NCBI RefSeq assembly: GCF_002531725.1
Contig: NZ_NWSQ01000022.1
Location: 54,399 to 118,398, forward strand
Direction of reading: 5' to 3'
Origin: Rhizobium sp. L43
Lineage (GTDB): Bacteria > Pseudomonadota > Alphaproteobacteria > Rhizobiales > Rhizobiaceae
Length of the DNA: 64,000 nucleotides
In this document: in pieces, positions 8,699 to 20,000 of the stretch
How positions within the stretch are numbered: position 1 is the stretch's first letter
How the letters are laid out: each line of letters begins with the position of its first letter
Notes under the pieces: generated by a model
Databases searched by the model: none
The model's input: the letters and a program-made list of their open reading frames with translations, nothing else
Told to the model about the DNA's origin: nothing
Made by a program: the position numbers and the translations under genes

Positions 8699-10990
8699 TC
8701 ATTGCACATACACCGGTACGACTGCAGAGGTTTCGTCGCGGTAGGGCAGGCGGATCTGGAAGCGGTGTTCACCGCTCTGGATGGGCCAGAAGACAGGCTG
8801 GTCGGGATCGGTGACGGCGAAGGGCTGGCCATCGACATACCAGACGATTTGCGGCACATGCGGTTGCACATCGGCCTTCAGCGGCAGCCGGTCGAATGCG
8901 GCCGGCTGTTCCGGATTGCGCCAGATCTGGCTGTTGCGGGCAGGTGCCGATATGGCGAGATGGATCTTCGTGTTGGAAGCATCGGCAGCGGCGAGCGAAT
9001 AATTCTGACTGTTCCCCGTTGTTGCACTGATCGGCAAAGACCTGAGGCTGGCGTCCGGACGAAGCGATAGCGCAGCCGCCTTCGGCATCTCGTCGGACTT
9101 CAGCCATTCCACCAGCGTCCGGCTGCAGCTGCTGTCGTTCGCCTGCCCGTTGACGACGCAAACCTCGATCGGCTTGCGGTCCGGCGGCGTCGGAAAGCGC
9201 GCATCGGCGATGTCTCCCGGCTTGTTGCCATGGACCCGGTCCATGATCGCGTGCACGAGGCGGGCGGCGCTGCCGGCGCCGGTCATCCGGCTCATGGTGC
9301 CGTCATCGCCGCGCCCGATCCAGACGCCGACGATGGCCTTTTCCGAATAGGCAATGGCCCAGGCATCCCGGTAACCCTGCGAGGTGCCGGTCTTGATGGC
9401 GACGGGGAAGGGATATTCCAGCGTGCCATAGCGGTGGAAGCTCGGCAGCCGGGCCTGCGGATCGGACAGGAAGGAGGTAATCAGCCGGGCCGTATCGAGC
9501 GAAATCACCCGGACGGATTGCGGCTGCGGCTGCTCGCGCGCCCAGCGCAGATCCCGCAATTGGCCGTCATTGGCCAGCGCGCCATAGGCCCGCATCAGCC
9601 GGTCCAGGCGTGTCGGCAACGAGCCGATCGCCATCGACAGGCCGAAATAATCGGCCGGGGTTTCGAGGTCATGCAGGCCGAGATCACGCAAAAAGCGGAA
9701 TGTCGTGTCGAGACCGATGCTGCGCAGCAGATTGGTGGCCGGCACATTGCGCGAATTGGCGAGCGCCTGGCGGGGCAGCATGGGGCCGAGGAATTCGCGG
9801 TCGGCATCGCCGATGCCCGATGCGCCTTCCGGCAGATCCAGCAGCATGTCCGTCGGCTTCAGCACGCCGCGCTCGAATCCCAGCGCGTAAATGAAAGGTT
9901 TGAGTGTCGAGCCGGGCGAGCGCTGTGTCCGCGTATGGTCGAAGGCGCCGGCATGCCGGCCGTAATAATTGCTCGACCCCACCTGGGCGAGGACCTCGCC
10001 GGTCTGACGCGACACCACCATGACGCCGACTTGCTGCGCGCCCGCGGAGCGCCAGCCGTCGAGATATTGCCGTGCGAGCGCGGTGACGTCGGCCTGCAGG
10101 CCAAGGTCGATCGTCGTGTGGATCAGCGGCATATCAGCGGAAGCGGGCGCGACCAGGCCGTTCTCGATGAGGTCGTGGTAACGCAAGATCAGGTGCAGGG
10201 CGTCCGGACGGCGGGGCCGGTCGGGCATCCTGATGTCGGCGAGCTGGCGGTGAGCGATCTCCGCCTCGTCAGCCGGAAGGACCTCCTGTTTCGCCAGTGC
10301 GTCGAGAATGTGATGACCGCGCTGAACGGCCCGGCGCAAGCCCTCGGGCCGCAGCGGGTTCATCCGGGTCGGCGACTGCGGGATGGCCGACAGCAGTGCG
10401 ATCTCGGCCCAGGACAAGTCGGCTACCGGCTTGTCGAAATAGAGCCGCGCCGCATGGGCGATGCCGTGGCTGCCATTGCCGTAAGGCGCCAGCCGCAAAT
10501 ATTGCGCCAGCGTCGCGTCGCGGCCGTAACGCAGGGTCAGCAAGACGCCGGTACCGGCCTCGAGGATCTTGTGCATGAAGGTGCGCGTCTCCGGCTGCTG
10601 CATCCGCGCCACTTGCATCGCAATGGTCGAGGCGCCCGAGCGGCGCTTGACGGCGCCGAGATTCTGCCAGGCGGCCCGGCCGATCGCATAGGGATCGACG
10701 CCGATATGGTCGTAGAACCGCCGGTCTTCGAGGGCAAGCGTTGCCTTCACGACGCGGTCGGGCAATTGCTCCAGCGGCCAATAGCCATAATCGATGCGCC
10801 CGCTGGCACTGTCGGCATGGCCGATCTGCGCGAGGAACGCGCCGCCGCGATCATAGAGTATCGGCGTCGGCGAAGGCGCGATCAGCTGCGCACGCTGATC
10901 GATGAGATAGGCATAGACCAGGGCGCCCGCCGCGAGAACCAGCGAGGAGAAAAATGCGAGCTTCGATCGGCGGCTTCCCCAGCGTGTCAT
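8699..10990 (-). CDS. pbpC: Penicillin-binding protein 1C (bifunctional)
   Basis: Inner-membrane peptidoglycan synthase. One N-terminal transmembrane segment (about 11-30) leads to a GT51 transglycosylase domain with the catalytic Glu at E88 in LALEDRRFYDH, and a transpeptidase domain with S361-T-L-K364, S413-R-N415 and K533-T-G. The C-terminal 90 residues (from about 670) form the BiPBP_C beta domain that marks PBP1C. All catalytic residues are present. The gene lies 79 bases after the alpha-2-macroglobulin gene on the same strand; pairing of bacterial A2M with PBP1C is well known and is thought to link protease trapping to wall repair. Confidence 0.95.
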   Translation of the reverse strand: MTRWGSRRSKLAFFSSLVLAAGALVYAYLIDQRAQLIAPSPTPILYDRGGAFLAQIGHADSASGRIDYGYWPLEQLPDRVVKATLALEDRRFYDHIGVDPYAIGRAAWQNLGAVKRRSGASTIAMQVARMQQPETRTFMHKILEAGTGVLLTLRYGRDATLAQYLRLAPYGNGSHGIAHAARLYFDKPVADLSWAEIALLSAIPQSPTRMNPLRPEGLRRAVQRGHHILDALAKQEVLPADEAEIAHRQLADIRMPDRPRRPDALHLILRYHDLIENGLVAPASADMPLIHTTIDLGLQADVTALARQYLDGWRSAGAQQVGVMVVSRQTGEVLAQVGSSNYYGRHAGAFDHTRTQRSPGSTLKPFIYALGFERGVLKPTDMLLDLPEGASGIGDADREFLGPMLPRQALANSRNVPATNLLRSIGLDTTFRFLRDLGLHDLETPADYFGLSMAIGSLPTRLDRLMRAYGALANDGQLRDLRWAREQPQPQSVRVISLDTARLITSFLSDPQARLPSFHRYGTLEYPFPVAIKTGTSQGYRDAWAIAYSEKAIVGVWIGRGDDGTMSRMTGAGSAARLVHAIMDRVHGNKPGDIADARFPTPPDRKPIEVCVVNGQANDSSCSRTLVEWLKSDEMPKAAALSLRPDASLRSLPISATTGNSQNYSLAAADASNTKIHLAISAPARNSQIWRNPEQPAAFDRLPLKADVQPHVPQIVWYVDGQPFAVTDPDQPVFWPIQSGEHRFQIRLPYRDETSAVVPVYVQ

Positions 10991-11069
10991 TTCCCGGCCG
11001 GCTGGCTCCCTTGCCTGTTGTCGTCTTGTCTGATGTCGTCCTGCCTGATGTCGTCCCGATTGCGGCGGC

Positions 11070-14000
11070 CTATTTCGCCACCACGATCTGCACGGCGGCG
11101 CTCATTCCCTGCACGCCCTTCTGGTACATGGTTTCGGCAAAGGCCTGCGGCTGCGTATACGAGCCGGGGATCAGGGCGCGCGTCCGATAGGCAAAGGTGT
11201 GGTTGCCTTTCGCAAGCCTGTCGGACGCGCAAAATACCTGATCGTCCCCATAGGAGACCCAATCGCTCGGCAGGCTCGGCGCGATATCAGGCGTGGCCTC
11301 GGCCGGGGCGGTGGCGATATTGGGGTTGAGAGGATCCAGCCCTGCGGCAAGCGGCAGGGTCAGTGCCACATGGGTCCGATCCTCGGACACCACCAGTTCG
11401 ACCCTCTCCTCCAGCACGTCGCCGACCTTGAGCTGGATCGCCCCTTTGGCATCGGGGACCAGCTTCTCCAGCGGCGCATTGCCGGCGGGGACGCGGTAGA
11501 GCGTGCGGGTCAGGGCAAAGCCCTGACTTTCGGCTTGGGCGGTGTAGCCGGCTTCGGCGGCGAGGTAGGTGGTTTCCACCAGCGCCAGAGCACTCGTCGT
11601 TCCGGTATTCTGGATGGTGACGGCGCTCGGATCGAGAGTGACCTGCCGCAACACGGGCGCATTGGCGTCGAGCGTCAGGTTTTGAACATTGCCGCTCTGT
11701 TCAAGCGTTAACGGCAAAGGCGTCGTCGGCCTCTGCCAGGCGGCTGCAAGCGCGCGGATCGCAGCCGAGGTGGCATTGGTCGAGCCCCAGCCGTCGCCTT
11801 CACCGAGCTGCAGCAGGGCGTTTTTCAAGGCGGGATAGCGTGGATCCGTTTCCGAGGTCAAAGCCGCCGCGCGCACCATTTCGGCAAGGCTGCGGGTTTC
11901 CGAAGGCAGGATGATCGGGCTGCCGCCATCCTGGGCCTGGCCGTCATAAACCAGCTGGCCATTGCGCGAGAGGATGCGCACGCGCGACCACATCGTGTCG
12001 GCGAGACCGGCGACAAGGCGTTGGTCGGCATCGGGTGCCGCCGCTGCCGCCGCCGTCATTCTGGCAACGCTGACATTCGGCATCACCGCGGCCGAGCGGG
12101 CGAGTTCGGCCGTATAGGCAGGATCGAGCGCGCCGCCCTCGGCCAGCGCCGTCAGAGCCTCGACCCGTTCGCGAACCTCGTCGCCGGTGAGCAGATGCGG
12201 ATAGTCCGAGCGCAGCGATAGTTTCAGCACGCTGGCAAGGCGATCCGTCAACGTCTTGTCGGTGGGTTCGCCGGCTTTGTCGGCCGCGACCAGGAAGGAA
12301 TAGGCCCAGGCCGTCAGCGAAACATTGCCCTTGCTGTGCGGCCAGAAACCGACAAGGCCATCGGCATCGACCGCCTGGCCGATGGCCAGCACGGTGTTGT
12401 GCACGTCGCCGTCTATGCGTTTCTCAAGCTGCGCAGCCGCCAGGATGGGTGCGAAACTTTTGAAGGCGACGCCGGAGGCGGCGAGCGATATCCGTTGTTC
12501 GGTGGAGCCATAGGGCGATTCCACCAGAGTGTTGAGGCCGGCGACGAGCTTCACCAATGCCGGATCCGAGGTCAGCGTCATCACCCGTTGAAACGATCCG
12601 GGGCGCACATTTTCCTCGGTGGCCGGCAGCGTTTTCGCGCCGCCCGCCGGGATTTCGACGATCTCGTAATGCCTGGTGGGCATGCGGTCGGACTTCAACG
12701 GCAGCGTGATCTCGACGGCGTCGCTGGCGTGGTCGGCGAGGCGCTCGACCCCGAAACGCAGCCGCACGTCCTCCTGGCCGGGCCTTGGCTCGGGCACCTC
12801 GGCGAGAACGCCGATGTGAGCCGGCTTGTTCTGTTCCCAGGTGAAGGAGAGATCCTGGCTGCCCTCCAGCGTCAAGCCGTCGGAAGCAATGGACGCAGCG
12901 CCGGCGCCGTCGCCGCCCTCGACGACGCGGGCAATGATGCCGGCCTCGAATTGGTCGCCATAACGCAGGAAACGGGGCAGGGCGGGTTGCGCCACGATCT
13001 CCTGCCGGATCAGCATTTCGCCGGTGCCGTAGCCGAAGCGGTCGGGACCGCTGACGGCCTTGGCGCGCAGCTTGAAGACGGTCAGCGAGTCCGGCAGTTT
13101 CATCTTGATCCTGGCGGTGCCGTCCGCGCCGACCTTCACGTCGGGAAGATAGATCGGCACCGGCGTGAAATTCTTGCGGACGGATATATTGTTGTCCGTG
13201 CCCCATTCCTCCCGCTCGTCGCCGCCCGGCACCTCGTCCAGAGGAATGATGCCGAAGGCCATGTTGCGGGTGTCGCGCAGCGCCATGGTCGATGGGCGCT
13301 TGACGATGAAATTCGGCAGCGGATCCAGCGGCTGCTCGGTCGCGAGCGACAGCACCGCCTGGTCGATCATCCAGAAGGTGGCATCGCCGGCGATCGGCTG
13401 ACCGGTATCGTCGGCCAGATGCAGCGTCACCTCGACTTCGTCGCCGGGGCGAGCCTTCTTCGGATAATCCAGGGTCACGGTGATGCTGTTCTTCACCGGC
13501 TTGACCGTCACCGTCTTGGTCGCGGCGATCGTGACGGGCTTGCCCTGGTCGAAGGGCGCGTTCGGCGAGGGAATGCTGGTCTCCAGCCGGCCGCGCATAA
13601 TGAGGAAGTGCACTGATATGTCAGGCGTATATTCCTTGCGGACCGGCACTGCGTAATGGCCGTATCCATCGGTGATGTCGACCCAGTCATAGCGGAACGT
13701 CCCCTCGGGCTCTTCGACGACGGCGAGCGCCCGGGCTGTCTGGAAGGGGGACTGGATCAGCAGATTGGCGGTGTCGCCGGGGATATAGCTGTCCTTATCG
13801 GTGGACACGACCGCGGTGCGGGCGGGCGGCTGTGCCCAGGTGACCGGCGTGGTGCCGCCGACGAAAAAGTCGACGCTGACCTGCTGCCGGCGGCCGATCC
13901 GGTCGCTGGCCTCGAGTTGAAGGACATAGACACCGGCGTCCTTTGCCTCGAGCGCCAGGGTCTGGATCTCGCTCGTGCTGGTAACCCTACGCTCCAGAAC

Positions 14001-17000
14001 GGTCTCGTCCATCTGCTGGGTGATGTATTTCGCCGAACCCTGGCTGAAGTCGCTCGCCTGCAGCGTCGACGTCCAGTTGCGATGGATCAGGCGCGCCGTC
14101 ATCTCCAGCCCGGCGACGGGATCGCCATTGCCGTCGACGGCCAGGATCTCGGGCTCGATGGCGCCCGGCTGCGGCACATAGCGCGGCAGCTTGAGACCGA
14201 GCACGAAGGGCGGGACGGCATAGACGTTGGTGATGCTGCGCACCTGCAGATCGTCGTCGCCGGTCACGGTCGCCTCGACCATGTAGCGGCGGGGCTGCGC
14301 CGTCGGCTCGATCGTCGTGTCGAAGCTGATACGCGAGGCGCCGCCGGCATCGGTGCTGCCGTCGCGTTCGAGCGCCGGCGAGGATTTGAATTCATCGCCG
14401 CCGGAGTAACGGGAATCCGTCGAAAACAGGAAGCCTTCGTGGCCGGGCGGCGTCCAATTGTAGGGATATTGCACCGCGCGCCAGCGGATGGGACGATCCG
14501 CCAGCAGGCCGCCGGCGAAATAGCGGGCGATCAGATCGACGTTGAAGGAGGAATCGAGCGGTACGGTTTGCGGATTGTTGAGCACGACTTCGAACGTCGG
14601 CAGGCGATAGGCCTCCTTCTTGAAGGAGATGCTGCCGCATTGGACCGTCTTGTCGGCCGTGCCGTCGCTATCGGCGGTCTCGGCCTGCCTGTCGTCTGCC
14701 GCCGCGTCATCGCTATTGCCAACGCTCGGCTGGCCGCCGGCATTCTCGTCATCACCGGATGTCTGCGCCGGTTGCGTTTGGTCGGGAGTCCCCGCCGTGT
14801 CGCCCGGTTCGAAGTGAACGTCGTAATCGCCGGTCGCCGGCGTCTCGGCGTCGAATTTGTGGTAAAAGCCGCCGAACGCGTCCAGCCGCACCGGGACGCG
14901 CCATTCCTGCTGGTCGGGGCCGGTAATCACGATCTGGCCGCCCCGCGCCGGCAGCGTCAGGTGACCGCCGAGATAGCTGCGGACATAACCCTTGATATGC
15001 ACCGGCTCCTCCGGGCGATAGATCGGCCGCTCGGTAAAGACGTGGCAAAGGGTGCGGCTCTGCTCGGCACGCTCGTCTTCGGGATTGGTGGTCCAATCCA
15101 GCCAGGCGGCCGAGGGCTTGGTCCAGTTATCCCCGGCATATTGGGCCGGGGCATGATCGGGGTCGACGACCAGAGTATCCAGCCCCTTGGTCACGATGAC
15201 GCGCCGGATCTGCGCGTCGGCGCGCTGCTGCAGCTCCCAGGAAAAGAAGCCCTGGGCGTCGGTCGTCCCGGTCGCGAGCGTAACGAATTTGCCGTCTCGC
15301 AAACCGTCGAGGCGTATTTGCGCCCCGCTGATCGGATTGCCGCCGGCAAGCGAGGTGACGGCAAAGCGCACCCGGTCCGGTTCCTCCACCGCGCTCAAGG
15401 TCAGGTCGGTGACCTGCACACGAAGCCAGTGGCGGGTTTGATCGTCCACGGCGCGCAGGCCGACGAGATAGGTGCCGGGCTGGTCGGCACCGGCAATCCT
15501 GGCAAAAAGCAATTTCAGATCCAGGCCGAATTTGGTGTCGACGCCGCCCTTGTGAATCGGCAGGTCCACGAATTGGGATATGGCGGGCGAGCCCAGGGCC
15601 TTGACGCGGGCCTGGATCGCATCGGCCGAAATCTCATCGCTGTCGGCCCATTTCTGCGGCTCCTTGCCGGGCAGGGGCGGTGCCTCGTCGTCGTCCGTAT
15701 CGAGGCCGGATTGCGGGAAAGGCCAAAAGTCGCGGGACAGCGGATCGATCGCGTGGATGCGCACATCGGCCTGCTCATAGCCGCGCCCGCGCAATGGCAC
15801 GAGTTGCGGGCCAAAGCGCTCGACCACGCCCTGCGACGCATCCCAGACGAGCGAGGACTGTTCCGGCGCGAAGGCGAATTTCCGGCTGAAACCGTCGGCC
15901 AGCGGTCTGCCGCGCTCATCCGTCAAGGCGCCGGCGGCCACATCGAGCGTATAGACCTTGTCGGTGAGAAAGCGGCCATCGATATAAAGACGCCCGTTGC
16001 TGGCTTCCGCCGTCAGATCGTCCACCGGCGGAGAAATGCGCAAGGCGTCCCGGACCGAGAACTGCTCTCCGGCCACTGGATTGCTCGAAAACCGGAAGAT
16101 CAACTCGCGTGCCTGGCTTGATCGATCGGCGGTTTCGACGGGATTGCCGTCATCGTCGACCGCGGCGCTGTAGTCGCTGACGCTGGCGTTCGACGTGCAG
16201 CGCATGATGTCGTCGCTTGATGTGGCGTCGAAGCCCCGGCCGCAATCGGACTTGGTCATGGTGAAGGGCACCGCGGTGCGCACGCGCAATTCAAAGGTCT
16301 GATCGCTGAAGTCAGGCGTGTCGGCAAGCTTCAGCCGCAGAATGGCGACGCGGCCATCGGGCACGCTGGCATGCAGTTTTACCACATAGGATTGCTGGTC
16401 GCTGCGGCTGTTGCGTTCGAGCGGCTGGATATCGAAATCCTGCGCCCCCAACATCAGACCGCCTTCGTCGCCGATGCCCGGCGCCGGACGCAGCTCGATC
16501 GACAGAAGGCGGGCAAGTGCTGCGACATCGACGGGCTCGGCAAAGGTCAAGGTGATCTGGTCGAGCTCGTTGACCGGATCATCGCCCGCAGCCGGGAGCG
16601 TGGAGACCGGTACCGGCAGCAGCGGTATCAATTCCGTCTCGCCGCCGGCGTTCGTGCCCTGATCCAGCATCTTGACCGTGACGCGGGCAAGCGGCTGCCA
16701 CTTGTCGGCGGGCCGGAATTGCAGGGCCCGCGGGCCGAGCCATTGCCAGGCACCGGCAGCCGCCGGTTCCATCGTCACAAAACGTTCGGGCGAGTCTTCC
16801 GGGCCGCCGGTGGCCGGGCCGGTATCCCCGGCGAAGAAAATCGTCACGGGATCATAGGCGCGCAGGAACCTCTCCGGCACGATTTTGACGCCGTCGGCGC
16901 GTTGCAGAACATCCAGAGCCGGTGCGGCAGCACCTTGCTGGGCGTGACCGCTTGAGATCAGCGTTGAAGACGCAAGAGCGAGGGCAATGAGAAATACGAT

Positions 17001-17009
17001 CTTTTTCAT
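11070..17009 (-). CDS. Bacterial alpha-2-macroglobulin family protein, thioester Cys replaced
   Basis: A 1,979-residue secreted protein with a signal peptide (GHA-QQG) and no lipobox. It carries the series of macroglobulin domains, the NNISVRKNF...LPDSLTVFKLRAKAVS section before the C-terminal half, and the alpha/alpha thioester domain. At the thioester site the usual C-x-E-Q reads S1502-T-E-Q, so no thioester can form. An acidic low-complexity insert lies at about 736-788, which helps explain a length well above E. coli YfhM. It starts seven bases after the stop of the giant upstream gene and is followed by pbpC: one operon. Role by family: trapping or binding of attacking proteases in the periplasm; here probably non-covalent. 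Confidence 0.92.
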   Translation of the reverse strand: MKKIVFLIALALASSTLISSGHAQQGAAAPALDVLQRADGVKIVPERFLRAYDPVTIFFAGDTGPATGGPEDSPERFVTMEPAAAGAWQWLGPRALQFRPADKWQPLARVTVKMLDQGTNAGGETELIPLLPVPVSTLPAAGDDPVNELDQITLTFAEPVDVAALARLLSIELRPAPGIGDEGGLMLGAQDFDIQPLERNSRSDQQSYVVKLHASVPDGRVAILRLKLADTPDFSDQTFELRVRTAVPFTMTKSDCGRGFDATSSDDIMRCTSNASVSDYSAAVDDDGNPVETADRSSQARELIFRFSSNPVAGEQFSVRDALRISPPVDDLTAEASNGRLYIDGRFLTDKVYTLDVAAGALTDERGRPLADGFSRKFAFAPEQSSLVWDASQGVVERFGPQLVPLRGRGYEQADVRIHAIDPLSRDFWPFPQSGLDTDDDEAPPLPGKEPQKWADSDEISADAIQARVKALGSPAISQFVDLPIHKGGVDTKFGLDLKLLFARIAGADQPGTYLVGLRAVDDQTRHWLRVQVTDLTLSAVEEPDRVRFAVTSLAGGNPISGAQIRLDGLRDGKFVTLATGTTDAQGFFSWELQQRADAQIRRVIVTKGLDTLVVDPDHAPAQYAGDNWTKPSAAWLDWTTNPEDERAEQSRTLCHVFTERPIYRPEEPVHIKGYVRSYLGGHLTLPARGGQIVITGPDQQEWRVPVRLDAFGGFYHKFDAETPATGDYDVHFEPGDTAGTPDQTQPAQTSGDDENAGGQPSVGNSDDAAADDRQAETADSDGTADKTVQCGSISFKKEAYRLPTFEVVLNNPQTVPLDSSFNVDLIARYFAGGLLADRPIRWRAVQYPYNWTPPGHEGFLFSTDSRYSGGDEFKSSPALERDGSTDAGGASRISFDTTIEPTAQPRRYMVEATVTGDDDLQVRSITNVYAVPPFVLGLKLPRYVPQPGAIEPEILAVDGNGDPVAGLEMTARLIHRNWTSTLQASDFSQGSAKYITQQMDETVLERRVTSTSEIQTLALEAKDAGVYVLQLEASDRIGRRQQVSVDFFVGGTTPVTWAQPPARTAVVSTDKDSYIPGDTANLLIQSPFQTARALAVVEEPEGTFRYDWVDITDGYGHYAVPVRKEYTPDISVHFLIMRGRLETSIPSPNAPFDQGKPVTIAATKTVTVKPVKNSITVTLDYPKKARPGDEVEVTLHLADDTGQPIAGDATFWMIDQAVLSLATEQPLDPLPNFIVKRPSTMALRDTRNMAFGIIPLDEVPGGDEREEWGTDNNISVRKNFTPVPIYLPDVKVGADGTARIKMKLPDSLTVFKLRAKAVSGPDRFGYGTGEMLIRQEIVAQPALPRFLRYGDQFEAGIIARVVEGGDGAGAASIASDGLTLEGSQDLSFTWEQNKPAHIGVLAEVPEPRPGQEDVRLRFGVERLADHASDAVEITLPLKSDRMPTRHYEIVEIPAGGAKTLPATEENVRPGSFQRVMTLTSDPALVKLVAGLNTLVESPYGSTEQRISLAASGVAFKSFAPILAAAQLEKRIDGDVHNTVLAIGQAVDADGLVGFWPHSKGNVSLTAWAYSFLVAADKAGEPTDKTLTDRLASVLKLSLRSDYPHLLTGDEVRERVEALTALAEGGALDPAYTAELARSAAVMPNVSVARMTAAAAAAPDADQRLVAGLADTMWSRVRILSRNGQLVYDGQAQDGGSPIILPSETRSLAEMVRAAALTSETDPRYPALKNALLQLGEGDGWGSTNATSAAIRALAAAWQRPTTPLPLTLEQSGNVQNLTLDANAPVLRQVTLDPSAVTIQNTGTTSALALVETTYLAAEAGYTAQAESQGFALTRTLYRVPAGNAPLEKLVPDAKGAIQLKVGDVLEERVELVVSEDRTHVALTLPLAAGLDPLNPNIATAPAEATPDIAPSLPSDWVSYGDDQVFCASDRLAKGNHTFAYRTRALIPGSYTQPQAFAETMYQKGVQGMSAAVQIVVAK

Positions 17010-17016
17010 TGGTGTT

Positions 17017-20000
17017 TCACTTCGATCCCGTGGGCTTCAAACCGGCACGCTGCAGATAATCGCTGATGATTTCGGGCGGCGGACCGGCGGGCGGCGGCGA
17101 CAATCCAACCACCGAAGGCCGGACGATGAGCGTCGGTGCGTCGGCCGGGGCGCGCGCTTCCAGCAGGTAATAGCCTGCCGCAAGCTGCTTGAGCTGATTG
17201 ACGCCCTCGCCGAGCACCTGGCCCTTGGCGTCCAGCAGCCGGCCGATCGCAAGGTCCGGATCGGAACGCAGGCCGACACCGATATTGCCGCTATTCCTGA
17301 CCTCGAAGCCGAACAGCGCCGTCGCTCCCGGTGCAAGCACGACCGGGGCTCCGATGCCGTCATTGACCGGCACAACAGGCGTCGCAGTCATATCCAGGCT
17401 GCCCGACAAGGGGCCCTCATGCGTGGAATAGAGCGTCAGGATCGCCTCGCCCGCCGAGAGATAGCGGTGGAATTCCGCTCCTGTGGGAAAGAGCTGCATG
17501 TCGCGGTGACCATCCTGCTCCAGGGCTGCGATGACGGGGGCATCGGTGCTGACGTCGAGCACCATCGGCTGGGCCGGACCGAGACGGAAGGCCATGGCCT
17601 CACCCTCGAGCGTCACGCTCTGCGGCAGGGTCATCGATTGCGGCTCGGGCTTCGGCCAAGGCGACTTGCCGCCGCGTTCCAGCCACAGCGCCACGAGGCC
17701 GGCGCCGTGATCGACGATCAACTGGCCGGGGCCGGAGACGGACATGCTCTCCCCGCGGAAGACCCGACCGTCGGCGCCGATAAAGGTCGCCGCGCCGCCG
17801 GAGACATTCAGGACATCTCCTTTGATGGCATCGACCGCGATTTCTTCCGATCCGACCGTGCCGAAGAACCGGCGCCTGATCTGATCATTGCTAAGGCTGA
17901 CGGCTTGTCCCGGCGACAGGCCGACGCGCGCCGAGCCCGCATCACCCGTCAGGTTGACGAGCCAGATCTCTTCAGCCGACGTCGCGATGCTGCGCGACAG
18001 GGGAGAGCCACCCGACCAGACGTTCAACAATTGCGAGGCTGCAGGGGCGGAGACGACGGCGATCCCCGGCGCCAGGTCGAGTGTCAGCCGTTTCACCCCG
18101 CCTGCCAGCTTCACCGGCTGCGCGCTGAAGGCCGGAACGGTCGCCGTCAAAGTGCCGTTCAGCTGCACCGCCTCGAGTTTTGCCGCATCGATCGGCCTCA
18201 GCCGCATCTGCAGGCCTTCATCGCTGGCGGCGTTCCAGATATGCAAATCCTGATGATCGGCCAGAGCGACCGCAGAGTTGAGGCTGACGCCCATGCCGCG
18301 TCCGGCCGCGAGGCCCGGCTGGCCGAAGGCCGAATCCGCGCGCCACACCCTCACCTTATCAGGCAAAGGCGGGGTCGCCGGAATAACCGCCCGATCTCCC
18401 GGCGAAAGCGTCAGCGCGATCTCTGCATCGGGCTGCGCAGGGTTCACCTCCACATGGCCGGCTGCACGGGAGACCAGCCATAAACGATCCGATTGCGGCG
18501 CAAAAAGTCCTGATGTGGCCGCCGTGAGCGGGCGATCGGCGCTTGCGCTTGCAAACAGATCTGCGCCGGCGCCGAGGTCGACGAGGCCGGCCGATGGTGC
18601 ATGCACAAGAGCAACGTTCAGAGAGAGATCAAGACCGTCGATCGCCACGGGTTCCAAGGCGATGTCGCCGGGCTCGCGCATCTCGCGGGCGATGCGGCGC
18701 GCGGCGATCTTGATGGGCGCTGCCCCGCCGTCAAGAGTCCAGACCGATGCGCGCCATTCTGCTTCTCCCTCCGAAGCAGGCCAGGCGATAAAGGGCGTGC
18801 GGCCACGGGCAAAGGCTTGCGGCTTCCAACTGCCATCGGCGTCTCGTTTTTCGACGGAGAGAACCAGGTCGCTGGTGGACTGCGCCGCCACCAGCGCGAG
18901 CTGATCCTTTCCATTGGCCGGCAAGGGACCCGGCAGAGGGAAAGTAAAGACCGAGGCGCCATCGACGGAGGCGCTGCCGGTCTCGGCGAGCGCCGGCTGC
19001 GGCTGCTCCTGCGGCAGGGCGAACTGGACCTCGATATCCCCGACATTGGCCTCGTCGCCGCCTGCCTCCTGGTCATCGCCGTCGGTTTCCTGATCGTCGG
19101 AATTATCATCCGATTGGCTGGCCGTGCCTGAGGCCGCCGCCTGATCGAGGGAGAGCCTATAGGATCCGGCCGGCAGGCGGGTGGACAGCGCGATGTTCCA
19201 ATCATCGCTGCGCCCCGTCAGCCGTTCGAGGACGGCGCCTTGCGCGTCCTTCAGCACGCCCTTGATTTCGCTGCGGCCGAAAGTGCCGAGGCTGACGACA
19301 CGGTCCTTCTCGACATTGAAGGAAAGCTCGGCCGGCAGGTTGACGAAGCGCGCCTCGCCGGGCTGCAAATCCTCAGTGTTCAGGGTGATCTGATAGTCCA
19401 GCCGGTCATCACGAGCGAGGCTTGTGAGGTCGATCCGATAATGCCCGGCCTTCAATGTGCCGGTAAACCGGGGAGCGGCGACAAATCGGGCGATCTGCTC
19501 CTTGTCGTCGCGAAACAGTGTGCCGATCATGCCTTCGGTGAGATCGATACCGACATCCGCATCGGCAAGAAGATCGAACGTCCAGCTATCGGGAATGCGT
19601 GCGTCGCCCTTGCTCTGAGGCTCGCGCCACTGAAATGCCTGGGTCTGATTGAAGGCCAGCGGATGCGGTCCATGGCCCTGCAGCTGCGGCGGGTCGATGA
19701 CCGGCCTTAGCCGCGCGACAAATCGTGTGTCGACATCACGCGGCAGGATCACCAGGCGATAATGCCCCGGCGTGAAATCCTGACTAAGGCCGGAAAGCGG
19801 CCCCGGCGCGGTGAGCGGCCATCCCTCGGCATCCTCGAGACGAGCGGTCAGGTCTTCCCCCAGGGAGTAGAGATCAAGCTGGTAAGACCCTGCACTCGTG
19901 ATCTCGATCGGCACGACAGCGCCGCGCCCGCCGGAGAGAATTCCTCGGCTGGTGCCATCAGTGACCAGGCTTGCCGCCGTCAGAAGCGAGGCCGGTGTCA

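Noticed and set aside
9230..11329. Long plus-strand frame of about 700 codons
   Set aside because: Lies antisense to pbpC with its clear catalytic motifs; Arg/Gly/Asp-rich translation without family resemblance is typical of GC-rich shadow frames.
13656..16121. Plus-strand frame of 821 codons
   Set aside because: Antisense to the alpha-2-macroglobulin gene; composition is that of a complementary-strand shadow.
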